Part shown: positions 44,390-53,259 of the stretch, in pieces | Position numbering within the stretch: the stretch's first letter is position 1 | Layout: each line of letters begins with the position of its first letter | Source of the DNA: Hallella seregens ATCC 51272 | GTDB taxonomy: Bacteria; Bacteroidota; Bacteroidia; Bacteroidales; Bacteroidaceae | Direction of reading: 5' to 3' | Assembly (NCBI RefSeq): GCF_000518545.1 | Contig: NZ_JADU01000024.1 | Coordinates: forward strand, 1 to 64,000 | Length of the DNA stretch: 64,000 bases | Program-made: the position numbers and the translations under genes | The notes under the pieces: model-generated | The model's database searches: none | What the model saw: the letters and a program-made list of their open reading frames with translations, nothing else | Told to the model about the DNA's origin: nothing

Positions 44390-47110
44390 CTATTCTTCCA
44401 CAGCTGCCTGCGCCGCAGCCAAACGGGCAATGGGTACGCGGAAAGGTGAGCAGCTCACGTAGTTGAGGCCGGCATGATGGCAGAACTTCACGGAAGAGGG
44501 TTCGCCGCCATGCTCGCCACAGATACCGCATTTGAGGTCAGGACGCACAGAACGCCCTTTCTTGACGGCCATCTGTACCAACTGTCCAACACCGTTCTGG
44601 TCGAGAACCTGGAAAGGATCCACGTCGAGAATCTTCTTTTCCAGATAAGAAGGCAGGAAGCTGGCAATGTCGTCACGGCTGTAACCAAAGGTCATCTGCG
44701 TCAAATCATTGGTACCAAAGCTGAAATATTCGGCTTTCACGGCAATCTTATCGGCAGTGAGGGCAGCACGCGGAATCTCTATCATGGTGCCCACCTTAAA
44801 GTCAATGGATACTCCCTCTTCGGCAAAGAGCTTGCGTGCTGTGTCGCGAATCACGCGCTCCTGAGCGTCGAGCTCATTGACGATACCCACGAGAGGCACC
44901 ATGATTTCGGGATGCGGGTCGTAGCCTTCTTTCTTCAACTGTACGGCAGCACCGAGGATAGCACGCGTCTGCATGGCCGTAATTTCAGGAAAAGTGTTGC
45001 CCAAACGGCAGCCACGAAGACCGAGCATGGGATTGTGCTCACTGAGTGACTGGACGCGATCCTGAATCTTCTTGACGCTTACGCCCATCTCTTGAGCCAT
45101 GATTTCCTGGCCAGCGAGGTCGTGCGGCACGAATTCGTGCAAGGGCGGGTCGAGCAGACGAATGTTGACGGGCATGCCGTCCATGCACTTGAGAATGCCG
45201 TAGAAGTCTTGCTTCTGATAGGGAAGCAGCTTCTCCAGCGCGCGTTCGCGGCCCTCGGTCGTGTCGGCCAGAATCATTTCGCGCATGGCTTTAATCTTCT
45301 CATTCTCAAAAAACATGTGCTCTGTACGACACAAGCCGATGCCCACGGCACCAAAATTGCGGGCCACCTCTGCGTCATGCGGGGTGTCAGCATTAGTACG
45401 CACGACAAGTTTCGAGTATTTACTACAGAGCTTCATCAGTTCGGCAAAGTCACCGGTCACCTCGGCGGGACGTGTCTTTACCTCGCCGGCATACACTTCA
45501 CCCGTCGAACCGTTCAGCGAGATGTAGTCTCCCTCCTTGAGTACAGTTCCGTCTATCTCCACCGTGCGGCTTTTATAGTCCACATTGATGGCGCCAGCAC
45601 CGCTCACACAGCATTTGCCCATGCCGCGGGCTACCACGGCTGCGTGCGACGTCATGCCGCCGCGTGCCGTCAGAATACCCTCTGCTGCACTCATGCCGGC
45701 CAAGTCTTCGGGCGAAGTCTCAATACGAACCATCACCACCTGACGGCCCTCGGCATGCCAGGCAGCCGCGTCATCGGCGAAGAACACAACCTGACCGCAA
45801 GCCGCACCCGGCGAAGCAGGCAAGCCGCGTGTCAGCACATGGGCCTGGGCCAGTGCCTCTTTGTCAAATACCGGATGCAACAGCTCATCCAATTTATTGG
45901 GTTCACAGCGGAGCAGGGCCGTCTTCTCGTCAATCTGTCCCTCGTGAAGCAAGTTCATGGCTATCCTCACCATAGCTGTCCCTGTGCGCTTTCCGTTGCG
46001 GGTCTGGAGGAACCACAACTTACCTTCCTGAACTGTAAACTCCATATCCTGCATGTCGTGGTAGTGATTCTCGAGCTTCTCCTGCAAGTCGTTCAACTGC
46101 TGGAATATTTCTGGCATGGCTTCCTCCATCGAAGGATACTTCGAGACACGTACCTCTTCCTCTATTCCTTGCTGGGCAGCCCAACGCAACGAACCTTCAC
46201 GTGTAATCTGCTGGGGCGTGCGAATGCCGGCCACTACGTCTTCGCCCTGGGCGTTGACCAGATACTCACCATTGAAGCGGTTCTCACCCGTGGCGGCATC
46301 ACGACTAAAGCATACGCCAGTAGCCGAAGTGTTGCCCATATTGCCAAACACCATGGCCATCACGGTGACCGCCGTACCCCACTCCTGCGGAATCCCCTCC
46401 ATCTTCCGATAGAGGATGGCTCGGTCGTTCATCCAGCTGTCAAATACGGCGCAGATGGCTCCCCAAAGCTGCTCCATCGGGTCGTTGGGGAACTCCTTTC
46501 CAGTCTGTTCCTTGATGGCTTCTTTGAAGAGCACCACCAAGCTCTTGAGCTCGTCCACGCTCATCTCGTTGTCGAGATGAATGCCGCGCTGTGCCTTGAC
46601 TTTCTGGATGATGGCCTCAAACGGGTCAATGTCTTCCTTGTTCAACGGCTTCATGCCCAGCACCACGTCGCCATACATCTGCACGAAACGGCGATAGCTG
46701 TCATAAGCAAAACGCTCGTTGCCGGTTTTCTTGGCCAAGCCTGTCACCACTTCGTCGTTCAGACCCAGGTTCAGAATGGTGTCCATCATACCAGGCATGG
46801 AAGCACGGGCACCCGACCGCACGCTCATGAGAAGCGGATTGGTGGCATCACCAAACTTCAGCCCCATGAGCTGTTCCACATGCTTCACGCCATTCACAAC
46901 GCTTTCCCTAAGAAGTGCTACAACTTCTTCCTTGCCTTTTTCAAAGTATTCGTTACATACATCGGTTGTAATCGTAAAGCCAGGAGGCACGGGTACACCT
47001 ATCAAATTCATTTCTGCCAGGTTGGCACCTTTTCCGCCGAGCAGATTTTTCATGTCGGCCTTGCCTTCCGCCTTGCCGTTTCCGAAGAGATAAACTCTTT
47101 TTTCACTCAT
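44390..47110 (-). CDS. ppdK: Pyruvate, phosphate dikinase
   Basis: Interconverts pyruvate, ATP and phosphate with PEP, AMP and pyrophosphate, a reversible glycolysis/gluconeogenesis step common in anaerobes. The 906-residue protein has the ATP-grasp N-terminal domain (LLGGKGANLAEMN), the phosphohistidine swivel domain with ARGGMTSHAAVVARGMG (catalytic His), and the PEP/pyruvate TIM barrel with GLCRTEHMFF and the C-terminal CGICGEHGG. All functional segments are intact. Its promoter lies 51 bases upstream and a strong terminator follows, so it is monocistronic. Confidence 0.97.
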   Translation of the reverse strand: MSEKRVYLFGNGKAEGKADMKNLLGGKGANLAEMNLIGVPVPPGFTITTDVCNEYFEKGKEEVVALLRESVVNGVKHVEQLMGLKFGDATNPLLMSVRSGARASMPGMMDTILNLGLNDEVVTGLAKKTGNERFAYDSYRRFVQMYGDVVLGMKPLNKEDIDPFEAIIQKVKAQRGIHLDNEMSVDELKSLVVLFKEAIKEQTGKEFPNDPMEQLWGAICAVFDSWMNDRAILYRKMEGIPQEWGTAVTVMAMVFGNMGNTSATGVCFSRDAATGENRFNGEYLVNAQGEDVVAGIRTPQQITREGSLRWAAQQGIEEEVRVSKYPSMEEAMPEIFQQLNDLQEKLENHYHDMQDMEFTVQEGKLWFLQTRNGKRTGTAMVRIAMNLLHEGQIDEKTALLRCEPNKLDELLHPVFDKEALAQAHVLTRGLPASPGAACGQVVFFADDAAAWHAEGRQVVMVRIETSPEDLAGMSAAEGILTARGGMTSHAAVVARGMGKCCVSGAGAINVDYKSRTVEIDGTVLKEGDYISLNGSTGEVYAGEVKTRPAEVTGDFAELMKLCSKYSKLVVRTNADTPHDAEVARNFGAVGIGLCRTEHMFFENEKIKAMREMILADTTEGRERALEKLLPYQKQDFYGILKCMDGMPVNIRLLDPPLHEFVPHDLAGQEIMAQEMGVSVKKIQDRVQSLSEHNPMLGLRGCRLGNTFPEITAMQTRAILGAAVQLKKEGYDPHPEIMVPLVGIVNELDAQERVIRDTARKLFAEEGVSIDFKVGTMIEIPRAALTADKIAVKAEYFSFGTNDLTQMTFGYSRDDIASFLPSYLEKKILDVDPFQVLDQNGVGQLVQMAVKKGRSVRPDLKCGICGEHGGEPSSVKFCHHAGLNYVSCSPFRVPIARLAAAQAAVEE

Positions 47111-47160
47111 AGTCTTGAACAGGTAATCTTATTTGTTTTAAGTTAATATATTCCTTTATG

Positions 47161-47192
47161 CAAAGATAACACTTTAAAAACTATTCCCCAAA
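47161..47192 (-). promoter_or_regulatory. ppdK promoter
   Basis: On the minus strand TTTG (47189-47192), 20 bases and TATCTTTG (47161-47168). Confidence 0.7.
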
Positions 47193-47339
47193 CTTTTTTC
47201 CAAGAAATGCCATGTCGAGTTGACAAAATTATTTGTTACCGCAAACAAATCGATTTCCATCTGTTCTCACAAGGGGAACCACCAAGTCAAATTATCCACA
47301 TTTCTTAGTATGTCCATAGTCTATCTCGCATTTAATCGC

Positions 47340-47347
47340 TAACTTTG
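47340..47347 (+). promoter_or_regulatory. Promoter -7 element of the rRNA methyltransferase gene
   Basis: TAACTTTG, 18 bases before the ATG at 47366. Its TTG is in frame with the gene, but lies in the promoter and is not the start. Confidence 0.6.
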
Positions 47348-47365
47348 CGGTCAAAACAGAACAAG

Positions 47366-48832
47366 ATGAGCAGAAAGAACAAGAAATTACCACTACTTGA
47401 GAATGTCACCATCGAGACCATTGCTGCAGAGGGCAAATGTCTCTTCCACCATGAAGACCTGGTGGTATTCGTGCCTTTCTGTGTGCCCGGCGACGTGGTC
47501 GACGTACAGCTTACCAAGAAAAAGCACCGATATGGTGAGGGCCGCGTGGAGCGGATGGTCACGCCGAGCAGCATACGTGCCACTCCCGCGTGCGAGCACT
47601 TTGGCATTTGTGGCGGATGCAAGTGGCAGAATCTTCCTTATGAGACCCAACTCCAAGCCAAACAGCAACAGGTGTTCGACCAGCTCTCACGTATCGGCAA
47701 GGTGGACTTGCCCCCTTTCCGCAATATCATGGGCTCCGTGAAGACGCTGGAATACCGCAATAAACTGGAGTTTGGCTGCTGCAACAAGCGGTGGTTTACG
47801 CATGAAGAGTTACGGGACCACAACCTTGATTTGGCCACAAACGACAATTCTGCCATCGGGTTCCACATCACCGGAGCCTTTGACAAGATTTATCCCATTC
47901 GCAAATGTTGGCTCATGGACGACCTGCATAATGAAATACGCAACGAGACAGAGCGTTATGCCAAGGAAACGGGCATGACCTTTTACGACGTGCGGGCTCA
48001 GCGGGGATTGCTACGTAGCCTGATGTTCCGCACTTCAAACACGGGAGAGTGGATGCTACTGGTGCAGTTCCACTACGACGAGGCGGGCGACGAGCACCGG
48101 GCCCACCAACTGCTGCAGCATCTTGCCGACCGGTTTCCCCAAATCAGTTCGCTTATCTATGTGGACAATCAGAAAGGCAACGACACCATCGGCGATCTGG
48201 AAGTCACCACTTTCAAAGGCACCGACTTCATCTACGAAACCATGGAAGACCTGAAATTCAAAGTGGGGCCCAAGAGTTTCTACCAGACCAACACCGAGCA
48301 GGCCTACCACCTCTATTGCGTGGCCCGCGACTTTTGCTTTATGCCCGAATCAACACCAGACACCACAGCAGATTCGCAACACTCCCCGCTCATCTATGAT
48401 CTCTATACCGGCACGGGCACCATTGCCAACTTTGTGGCCCATTGGGCACGCAAGGTCATCGGTATCGAATATGTACCCGAGGCCATCGAAGACGCACGCA
48501 TCAACAGCCAAATCAACCACATCGACAACACCGAGTTCTATGCCGGCGACATGAAAAATATCCTCACGCCCGACTTCGTCCGGGAGCATGGCCGTCCCGA
48601 CATTATCATCACCGACCCGCCACGGGCCGGCATGCACCCCGATGTGGTCAATGTCATTCTTGGAGCAGCCCCGCGACGAATTGTCTACGTCAGCTGTAAT
48701 CCGGCCACCCAAGCCCGTGACCTGTCTTTGCTCGATGCCGATTATCGAGTGACAGCCGTGCAGCCGGTCGACATGTTCCCCCATACTCCCCATGTAGAGA
48801 ATGTAGTATTGCTCCAGCGGCGCGATGTATAG
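47366..48832 (+). CDS. rlmD: 23S rRNA (uracil-5-)-methyltransferase, RlmD/RumA type
   Basis: Methylates a uridine in 23S rRNA with AdoMet. The 488-residue protein has a TRAM-like RNA-binding N-terminus (ENVTIETIAAEGKCLFHHE), the iron-sulfur Cys pattern C-x5-C-x2-C in CEHFGICGGC, the AdoMet-binding IYDLYTGTGTIANFVA, the TDPPRAGM segment and the catalytic-Cys motif VSCNPATQARDL. The family in Bacteroidetes is annotated as RlmD; a tRNA m5U54 role (TrmA-like) is a less likely alternative. The ATG at 47366 is chosen because the TTG upstream lies within the promoter. Confidence 0.88.
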   Translation: MSRKNKKLPLLENVTIETIAAEGKCLFHHEDLVVFVPFCVPGDVVDVQLTKKKHRYGEGRVERMVTPSSIRATPACEHFGICGGCKWQNLPYETQLQAKQQQVFDQLSRIGKVDLPPFRNIMGSVKTLEYRNKLEFGCCNKRWFTHEELRDHNLDLATNDNSAIGFHITGAFDKIYPIRKCWLMDDLHNEIRNETERYAKETGMTFYDVRAQRGLLRSLMFRTSNTGEWMLLVQFHYDEAGDEHRAHQLLQHLADRFPQISSLIYVDNQKGNDTIGDLEVTTFKGTDFIYETMEDLKFKVGPKSFYQTNTEQAYHLYCVARDFCFMPESTPDTTADSQHSPLIYDLYTGTGTIANFVAHWARKVIGIEYVPEAIEDARINSQINHIDNTEFYAGDMKNILTPDFVREHGRPDIIITDPPRAGMHPDVVNVILGAAPRRIVYVSCNPATQARDLSLLDADYRVTAVQPVDMFPHTPHVENVVLLQRRDV

Positions 48833-48901
48833 CCGTTGAGGATAAGGTTTTTTGTTCCAATTAAAATTCGTTAAAAAACGCCGTTCAAGCATTTCTTTTC
48901 G

Positions 48902-48909
48902 TACCTTTG
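48902..48909 (+). promoter_or_regulatory. Promoter -7 element of the sigma factor gene
   Basis: TACCTTTG, 79 bases before the ATG at 48989. The leader between them is long and unassigned. Confidence 0.5.
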
Positions 48910-48988
48910 CACGACTTTTCCCTGTCGGGCAAGTTATTCAGGTAATATAAGGTATTAGTGCACATTATTGCAATAAGGAAACAAAAAC

Positions 48989-49861
48989 ATGCGTCAACTT
49001 AAAATTCAGAAGAGCATTACGAACCGTTCCAGCGAAGCTCTGGACAAATACTTGGTAGAAATTGGCCGTGTGCCCATGATTACGGTAGATGAGGAGATCG
49101 AGTTAGCCCAGGCCATCCGCAAGGGAGGACGCGAGGGCGAACGGGCCAAAGAGAAGCTTGTCAAGGCCAATCTCCGTTTTGTGGTTTCTGTGGCCAAGCA
49201 ATATCAGCATCAAGGACTTGGTCTGACCGACCTGATTGACGAGGGCAACATCGGACTTGTCAAGGCTGCCGAGAAGTTCGACGAGACGCGTGGCTTTAAA
49301 TTCATCTCTTATGCCGTATGGTGGATACGCCAGAGCATCCTGCAGGCCATCGCCGAGCAGAGCCGCATTGTGCGTCTGCCGCTCAACCAAGTAGGCGCCC
49401 TGTCCAAAATCAATTCCGAGATTTCAAAGTTTGAACAGAAGAACCAGCGCCGCCCTTCGGTGCAGGAACTCTCCAACCTGACCAATATCGACGAGGCCAA
49501 GATAGACCAGACCATCAAGGCCGACAACCATCACATGAGCATCGACGCCCCTTTTCAGGAGGACGACGACAACAGCATGGCCGATGTGCTCTCCTCTGGC
49601 GACGACAGCCGTACTGACAAACAGGTGGACTATGAGAGCATGGCCAAGGAACTTGACACCGTTCTTCGCAATGTGCTGAAAGACCGGGAGATTACCATTG
49701 TCCGCGAATGTTTCGGCATAGGCTGCCACGAGAAAGGGCTCGAAGAGATTGGCGACCAGCTTGGACTCACGCGCGAACGCGTCCGTCAAATTCGCGAAAA
49801 GAGCATCGTGAAGCTGCGCGAGAGCGGCTATGCCAAGCTCCTGATCAAGTATTTGGGGTAA
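48989..49861 (+). CDS. rpoD: Primary sigma factor RpoD (Bacteroidetes short form)
   Basis: Directs RNA polymerase to housekeeping promoters, here of the TAnnTTTG/TTTG type. The 290-residue protein lacks most of region 1.1, as usual in Bacteroidetes. Region 1.2 begins near SEALDKYLVEIGRVPMIT; region 2 has DLIDEGNIGLVKAAEKFD and YAVWWIRQSILQAIAEQSR; region 3 has VGALSKINSEISKFEQ; and region 4.2 ends with LGLTRERVRQIREKSIVKLR. The sequence is complete and is followed by a strong terminator. Confidence 0.96.
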   Translation: MRQLKIQKSITNRSSEALDKYLVEIGRVPMITVDEEIELAQAIRKGGREGERAKEKLVKANLRFVVSVAKQYQHQGLGLTDLIDEGNIGLVKAAEKFDETRGFKFISYAVWWIRQSILQAIAEQSRIVRLPLNQVGALSKINSEISKFEQKNQRRPSVQELSNLTNIDEAKIDQTIKADNHHMSIDAPFQEDDDNSMADVLSSGDDSRTDKQVDYESMAKELDTVLRNVLKDREITIVRECFGIGCHEKGLEEIGDQLGLTRERVRQIREKSIVKLRESGYAKLLIKYLG

Positions 49862-49911
49862 GCAGCCGTTGCCAGAAAAACCTGGGGCGCCTTGCTTTCG
49901 TTCCTATTGAG

Positions 49912-49964
49912 GGTGTGTCACTGCATATCAACTCCGGTTGTTTGCAGTGACACACCTTTTATTT
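49912..49964 (+). terminator. rpoD terminator
   Basis: A perfect 14-bp stem (GGTGTGTCACTGCA paired with TGCAGTGACACACC) followed by TTTTATTTTC, 51 bases after the stop. Confidence 0.88.
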
Positions 49965-50019
49965 TCTTACCACTCGCTTAATGGATGCACCCCATATCTT
50001 GGAGACTCATAGGGCGGAG

Positions 50020-50571
50020 TCATTTGTTCGTTGCAAAATATTTCCAGAGCGGAGCCAGCATCAGGGCCTGGCAGAACTTGCCCGCCACAAGCATTTCAAG
50101 CACTTTGGCCTTGCTGCAAAGAAACACATCCATATCTTCCGTGGCATCAAGGTGCGTGCCCGACACTCGCTCCACACCCTCTGCCAGATAAGTATAGCAT
50201 CGGTTGTTCATCGCACCCGGATTGGGCGATGAGACCATGAACTCCGTCCATTGGCCCCCGCCGAAGCCTGTCTCCTCCCGAAGTTCGCGCTTGGCCGCCT
50301 CCATGGGCTCCTCGCCCTCCTCCACGACTCCGGCAGGAATCTCTGTCGAAACCACCTTCAGCCCATGCCTCCACTGGCGTTCCAAAATCATCTCGCCGTC
50401 TTTTGTTATGGCAATCACATTGGTCCACGCGGGATACTCCAGCGTGTAATACTCGTCATGGACACGACCATCGGGAAGTTCCACTTTCTCGACCTTGGCT
50501 GTCAGCCACTTACGCTTGATGAGATATTTCGTCTCCAGCGTTTTCCATTCCAGTTCCTGATTTGTTCGCAT
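50020..50571 (-). CDS. NUDIX hydrolase, ADP-sugar pyrophosphatase-like
   Basis: A 183-residue enzyme that hydrolyses a nucleoside diphosphate linked to another moiety. The Nudix box GVVEEGEEPMEAAKRELREE plus TGF fits the Gx5Ex7REUxEExGU pattern exactly, and the preceding VLPD-like strands with EIPAG match ADP-ribose or ADP-sugar pyrophosphatases. The specific substrate cannot be assigned. It is the last gene of a six-gene leftward operon, 2 bases after the previous stop. Confidence 0.87.
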   Translation of the reverse strand: MRTNQELEWKTLETKYLIKRKWLTAKVEKVELPDGRVHDEYYTLEYPAWTNVIAITKDGEMILERQWRHGLKVVSTEIPAGVVEEGEEPMEAAKRELREETGFGGGQWTEFMVSSPNPGAMNNRCYTYLAEGVERVSGTHLDATEDMDVFLCSKAKVLEMLVAGKFCQALMLAPLWKYFATNK

Positions 50572-50573
50572 CC

Positions 50574-51074
50574 CTACTTGCCGCTTTTAGCCCTTACCAA
50601 CTCAATGGCTTCCTTGCCGGTGAGGTGCTCTATGTCGAAACAAATCATGCACATGTGCTTGAAGTCTTTCTGCACTTCATGCTGGAATCCCTCTTCGTCG
50701 CCGGGGTTGTAGCGTTCCGAGAGCAGCCGGATGGTGCGCATCTTCTCCCCGTCGTCCTCGATGACATGCACCTGTCCAAAGCAGATGACACTGCGAAAAT
50801 AGGTGGTGAACTCTTCCGGATGAACCTCATCTGCCGCAATGACCGTAAAAGATGCCCGCGAATTGTTCCTGACGGCATCTATCTTGTGCCCTCTCAGGGC
50901 CGAGTGGAAATAGAGTTTGCCCTCATGATAGACATGGCTGATGGGCACTCCATACGGATAGCCCTCATCCCCCATGAGCGACAACACGCCCGAAGTTGCA
51001 TTGTTCAATATTCTAATGCTCTCTTCTTCTGAAAGCAACTGGCGCTTGCGGCGCATGGTTCTAAACTCTTTCAT
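50574..51074 (-). CDS. FMN-binding split-barrel protein, NimA/pyridoxamine-oxidase-like
   Basis: A 166-residue protein with LLSEEESIRILNNATSGVLS, PYGVPISHVYHEGKLYFHSA and SRASFTVIAADEVHPEEFTT, the pattern of small split-barrel flavoproteins of the pyridox_oxase_2/NimA type. Some members reduce nitroimidazoles, others are heme- or flavin-binding; resistance should not be inferred from this sequence. It sits between the GNAT gene (59-base gap) and the Nudix gene (2-base gap) in the murB operon. Confidence 0.8.
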   Translation of the reverse strand: MKEFRTMRRKRQLLSEEESIRILNNATSGVLSLMGDEGYPYGVPISHVYHEGKLYFHSALRGHKIDAVRNNSRASFTVIAADEVHPEEFTTYFRSVICFGQVHVIEDDGEKMRTIRLLSERYNPGDEEGFQHEVQKDFKHMCMICFDIEHLTGKEAIELVRAKSGK

Positions 51075-51133
51075 GGCTTATCACTTCATGTTTTTATTTC
51101 TTTCATCTCGTCAAATGCACTTGCCACAGCGCA

Positions 51134-51412
51134 TCACACCAGCATGCCACTGTATTGCGGATGACGCTCGTACCAAGCCTCCGCATACGAGCACAAGGGC
51201 CTGACTTTCAGATTGTGGTCCACCGCGTAGTCGGTAGCGGCCTGTACCAAGTCACCGGCCACGCCCTTGCCTTCATGTCCCTTGAATGTTCTGGTGTGTT
51301 CGATGGACAAGCCGCCTTGCATGAACACGAAGTCGAGTTGCCCTACTTGGGTCCCTTCCTCGTAGGCCGTCACCGTGCCTCCGTCGTTGTTGACCGTTAC
51401 CTTTACTTCCAT
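51134..51412 (-). CDS. Small GNAT-like N-acetyltransferase (YjdJ/GNAT_CG type)
   Basis: A 92-residue protein with LSIEHTRTFKGHEGKGVAGD as the acetyl-CoA-binding segment (the HxGKGVA loop replaces the usual Q/RxxGxG/A) and VRPLCSYAEAWYERHP at the C-terminus. This short form is the Gcn5-related 'YidJ/YjdJ' subgroup with unknown substrate. One base separates its stop region from the preceding gene in the operon. Confidence 0.82.
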   Translation of the reverse strand: MEVKVTVNNDGGTVTAYEEGTQVGQLDFVFMQGGLSIEHTRTFKGHEGKGVAGDLVQAATDYAVDHNLKVRPLCSYAEAWYERHPQYSGMLV

Positions 51413-51413
51413 T

Positions 51414-52181
51414 TTATATATTTATTTCTATTTCCTCCCCATCATAGGCGAATGCTACGCCGTGTGGCAACTGGAGGGAGGCCTCGCTGTGCAGCCCAAT
51501 GAGGTGAGTGAGGTGGGTAAAATAAGTATGCTCCGACCCGACGCGCTGGGCAAAGGCGATGGCTTCGGGGATGAGCATGTGGCTGTGGTGAGGTTTCTCC
51601 CAGCGCAGGGCATTAACAACCAGCGTCTTCACTCCCCGCAGCCATTCCATTTCCTCGTCGGCCAGGGTCTTCATATCCGTGATATAGGCCAGCGGTCCAA
51701 AGCGATAGCCCAGGATGGGCAGCCGGCCGTGCATCACCTCGATGGGCGTCACCTCTATGCCGCCCACCCTGAAAGGCACATGCTTCTCCACGGCATGCAG
51801 GTTGAAACGGGGCACACCGGGATACAGATGGTCGGCAAAACAATAGGGGAAGTTGTGGCGCACGGCTTTCACGGTTTGCGCATTAGCATAGATGTTGATG
51901 TCGCCAAACCGACAATACGGGCGCAAATCGTCCAGTCCCCCGGTGTGGTCGTAGTGCTCATGGGTGAGCAGCACACCGTTTATCGGCCGAAATTCCTGGG
52001 GCAACAGCTGCATGCGGATGTCGGGCCCACAGTCGATGAGAATGCGCGTGTCGGCGGTCTCGAGCAAGGCCGCCGCGCGCATGCGCTTGTCACGAGGGGC
52101 CGTGCTCCGGCACACCTCGCAGTTGCAGCCCAACACTGGGACGCCATTCGATGTTCCTGTACCGATAAATCTGATTTTCAA
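51414..52181 (-). CDS. MBL-fold phosphodiesterase, PhnP-like
   Basis: A 255-residue metallo-beta-lactamase-fold hydrolase with the zinc motif THEHYDHTGG (HxHxDH), GTGTSNGVPVLGCNCEVC with clustered Cys (the PhnP-type zinc-structural pattern), MRMQLLPQEF-like strands and HSHMLIPEA near the end. PhnP cleaves phosphoribosyl cyclic phosphates, but homologues without phn neighbours may act on other cyclic phosphodiesters. The start is TTG at 52181; no in-frame ATG gives the correct beginning. It lies 14 bases after murB. Confidence 0.82.
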   Translation of the reverse strand: MKIRFIGTGTSNGVPVLGCNCEVCRSTAPRDKRMRAAALLETADTRILIDCGPDIRMQLLPQEFRPINGVLLTHEHYDHTGGLDDLRPYCRFGDINIYANAQTVKAVRHNFPYCFADHLYPGVPRFNLHAVEKHVPFRVGGIEVTPIEVMHGRLPILGYRFGPLAYITDMKTLADEEMEWLRGVKTLVVNALRWEKPHHSHMLIPEAIAFAQRVGSEHTYFTHLTHLIGLHSEASLQLPHGVAFAYDGEEIEINI

Positions 52182-52195
52182 TGCTTTGCCTTTCT

Positions 52196-53239
52196 CTATT
52201 TGATATTTACTTCGGGCTGGATGTGCAGACCGAACTTGCGCTCCACATCCTGCTGGATGGCCTCCATCAGAGCCACCACCTCGGCCCCCGTGGCCCCGCC
52301 ACGGTTCACCAATACCAAGGCCTGTTTGTCATAAACACCGGCCCGTCCCAGCGACTTGCCTTTCCAGCCGGACTGCTCGATCATCCAGCCGGCCGGTATC
52401 TTGTAGCCCAGACGTCCCTCGGGCCCCGGCACCTCGAAATAGTGCAACCCGGGGAACTCGGCCTGAAGCCGCCGGAAAGTGGGCTCGTCGACCATGGGAT
52501 TCATGAAGAAACTGCCCGCATTGCCCAGTTCCTCGGGGTCGGGCAGCTTGGCACGGCGAATGCCGATGATGGTCTCGCGCAGCTGTCCCACCGTCAGGTT
52601 TCCGGCATCCACGCGGGCCGACTCGAGTATGGCGCGGATGTTGCCATAGTCGAGGTGCGGCACGAACGTGCGCGAAAGCTCGTAGGTGACATGGGTTATC
52701 AGGAACTTGTCGCGCCACTCCCGCTTGAACCGGCTCATGCGGTAGCCATAGTCGCAGTCGGCCGGGGCAAGGGTCACCACCCGTCCCGTCTCCAGCTCCA
52801 CGGCCTCCACCTCAATAATAATGTCCTTGGCCTCGACTCCATAGGCACCGATGTTCTGCACGGCCGACGCGCCACACTCGCCGGGTATGAGGCTCAGGTT
52901 CTCCATGCCGCAGAGCCCACGGGCCACAGCATAGGCCACCACCTCGTCGAAACAGGTGCCGGCCCAGCAGCGCAGACGGGTCTTGCCGCCATCGTTGGGC
53001 ACCGTTTGCTGCTCCACGTCGAAGCGTTTCTCAGGTGTTGCCACCAGTCCGCGAAAGTCCTGCGTGAGTAGCAGGTTGCTGCCTCCGCCCAGAATGAGCA
53101 GGGGGCCACGCGTGGCCGCCCACGACCGGGCCACGTCCACGGCATCGTCCACGGACGCATAGACGGCCAGCATGTCGCAACGCTGGTCTATGCCAAACGT
53201 GTTGTGGCGGAGCAGGGAATAGTTCTTATAAGTCTTCAT
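52196..53239 (-). CDS. murB: UDP-N-acetylenolpyruvoylglucosamine reductase MurB
   Basis: Reduces UDP-GlcNAc-enolpyruvate to UDP-MurNAc with NADPH and FAD, committing to peptidoglycan. The 347-residue protein is the type I (E. coli-like) form, with LLILGGGSNLLL for FAD, LIPGECGASAVQNIGAYG, the catalytic Ser region LGNAGSFFMNP and the C-terminal Glu in QPEVNIK. The ATG at 53239 excludes an upstream shadow extension. It follows the DUF4348 gene by 20 bases in the operon. Confidence 0.96.
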   Translation of the reverse strand: MKTYKNYSLLRHNTFGIDQRCDMLAVYASVDDAVDVARSWAATRGPLLILGGGSNLLLTQDFRGLVATPEKRFDVEQQTVPNDGGKTRLRCWAGTCFDEVVAYAVARGLCGMENLSLIPGECGASAVQNIGAYGVEAKDIIIEVEAVELETGRVVTLAPADCDYGYRMSRFKREWRDKFLITHVTYELSRTFVPHLDYGNIRAILESARVDAGNLTVGQLRETIIGIRRAKLPDPEELGNAGSFFMNPMVDEPTFRRLQAEFPGLHYFEVPGPEGRLGYKIPAGWMIEQSGWKGKSLGRAGVYDKQALVLVNRGGATGAEVVALMEAIQQDVERKFGLHIQPEVNIK

Positions 53240-53259
53240 GGTGTGTAGCCGTGCGGGTG

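Noticed and set aside
45092..47146. A 684-codon plus-strand frame opposite ppdK
   Set aside because: ppdK motifs are all on the minus strand; this frame has no recognisable domain.
49862..50019. A small gene between rpoD and the Nudix gene
   Set aside because: Only the rpoD terminator hairpin is supported there; frames are short and off-pattern.
50574..51074. Nitroimidazole resistance gene
   Set aside because: Only the fold family (NimA-like split barrel) is supported; specific nim residues cannot be judged by eye.
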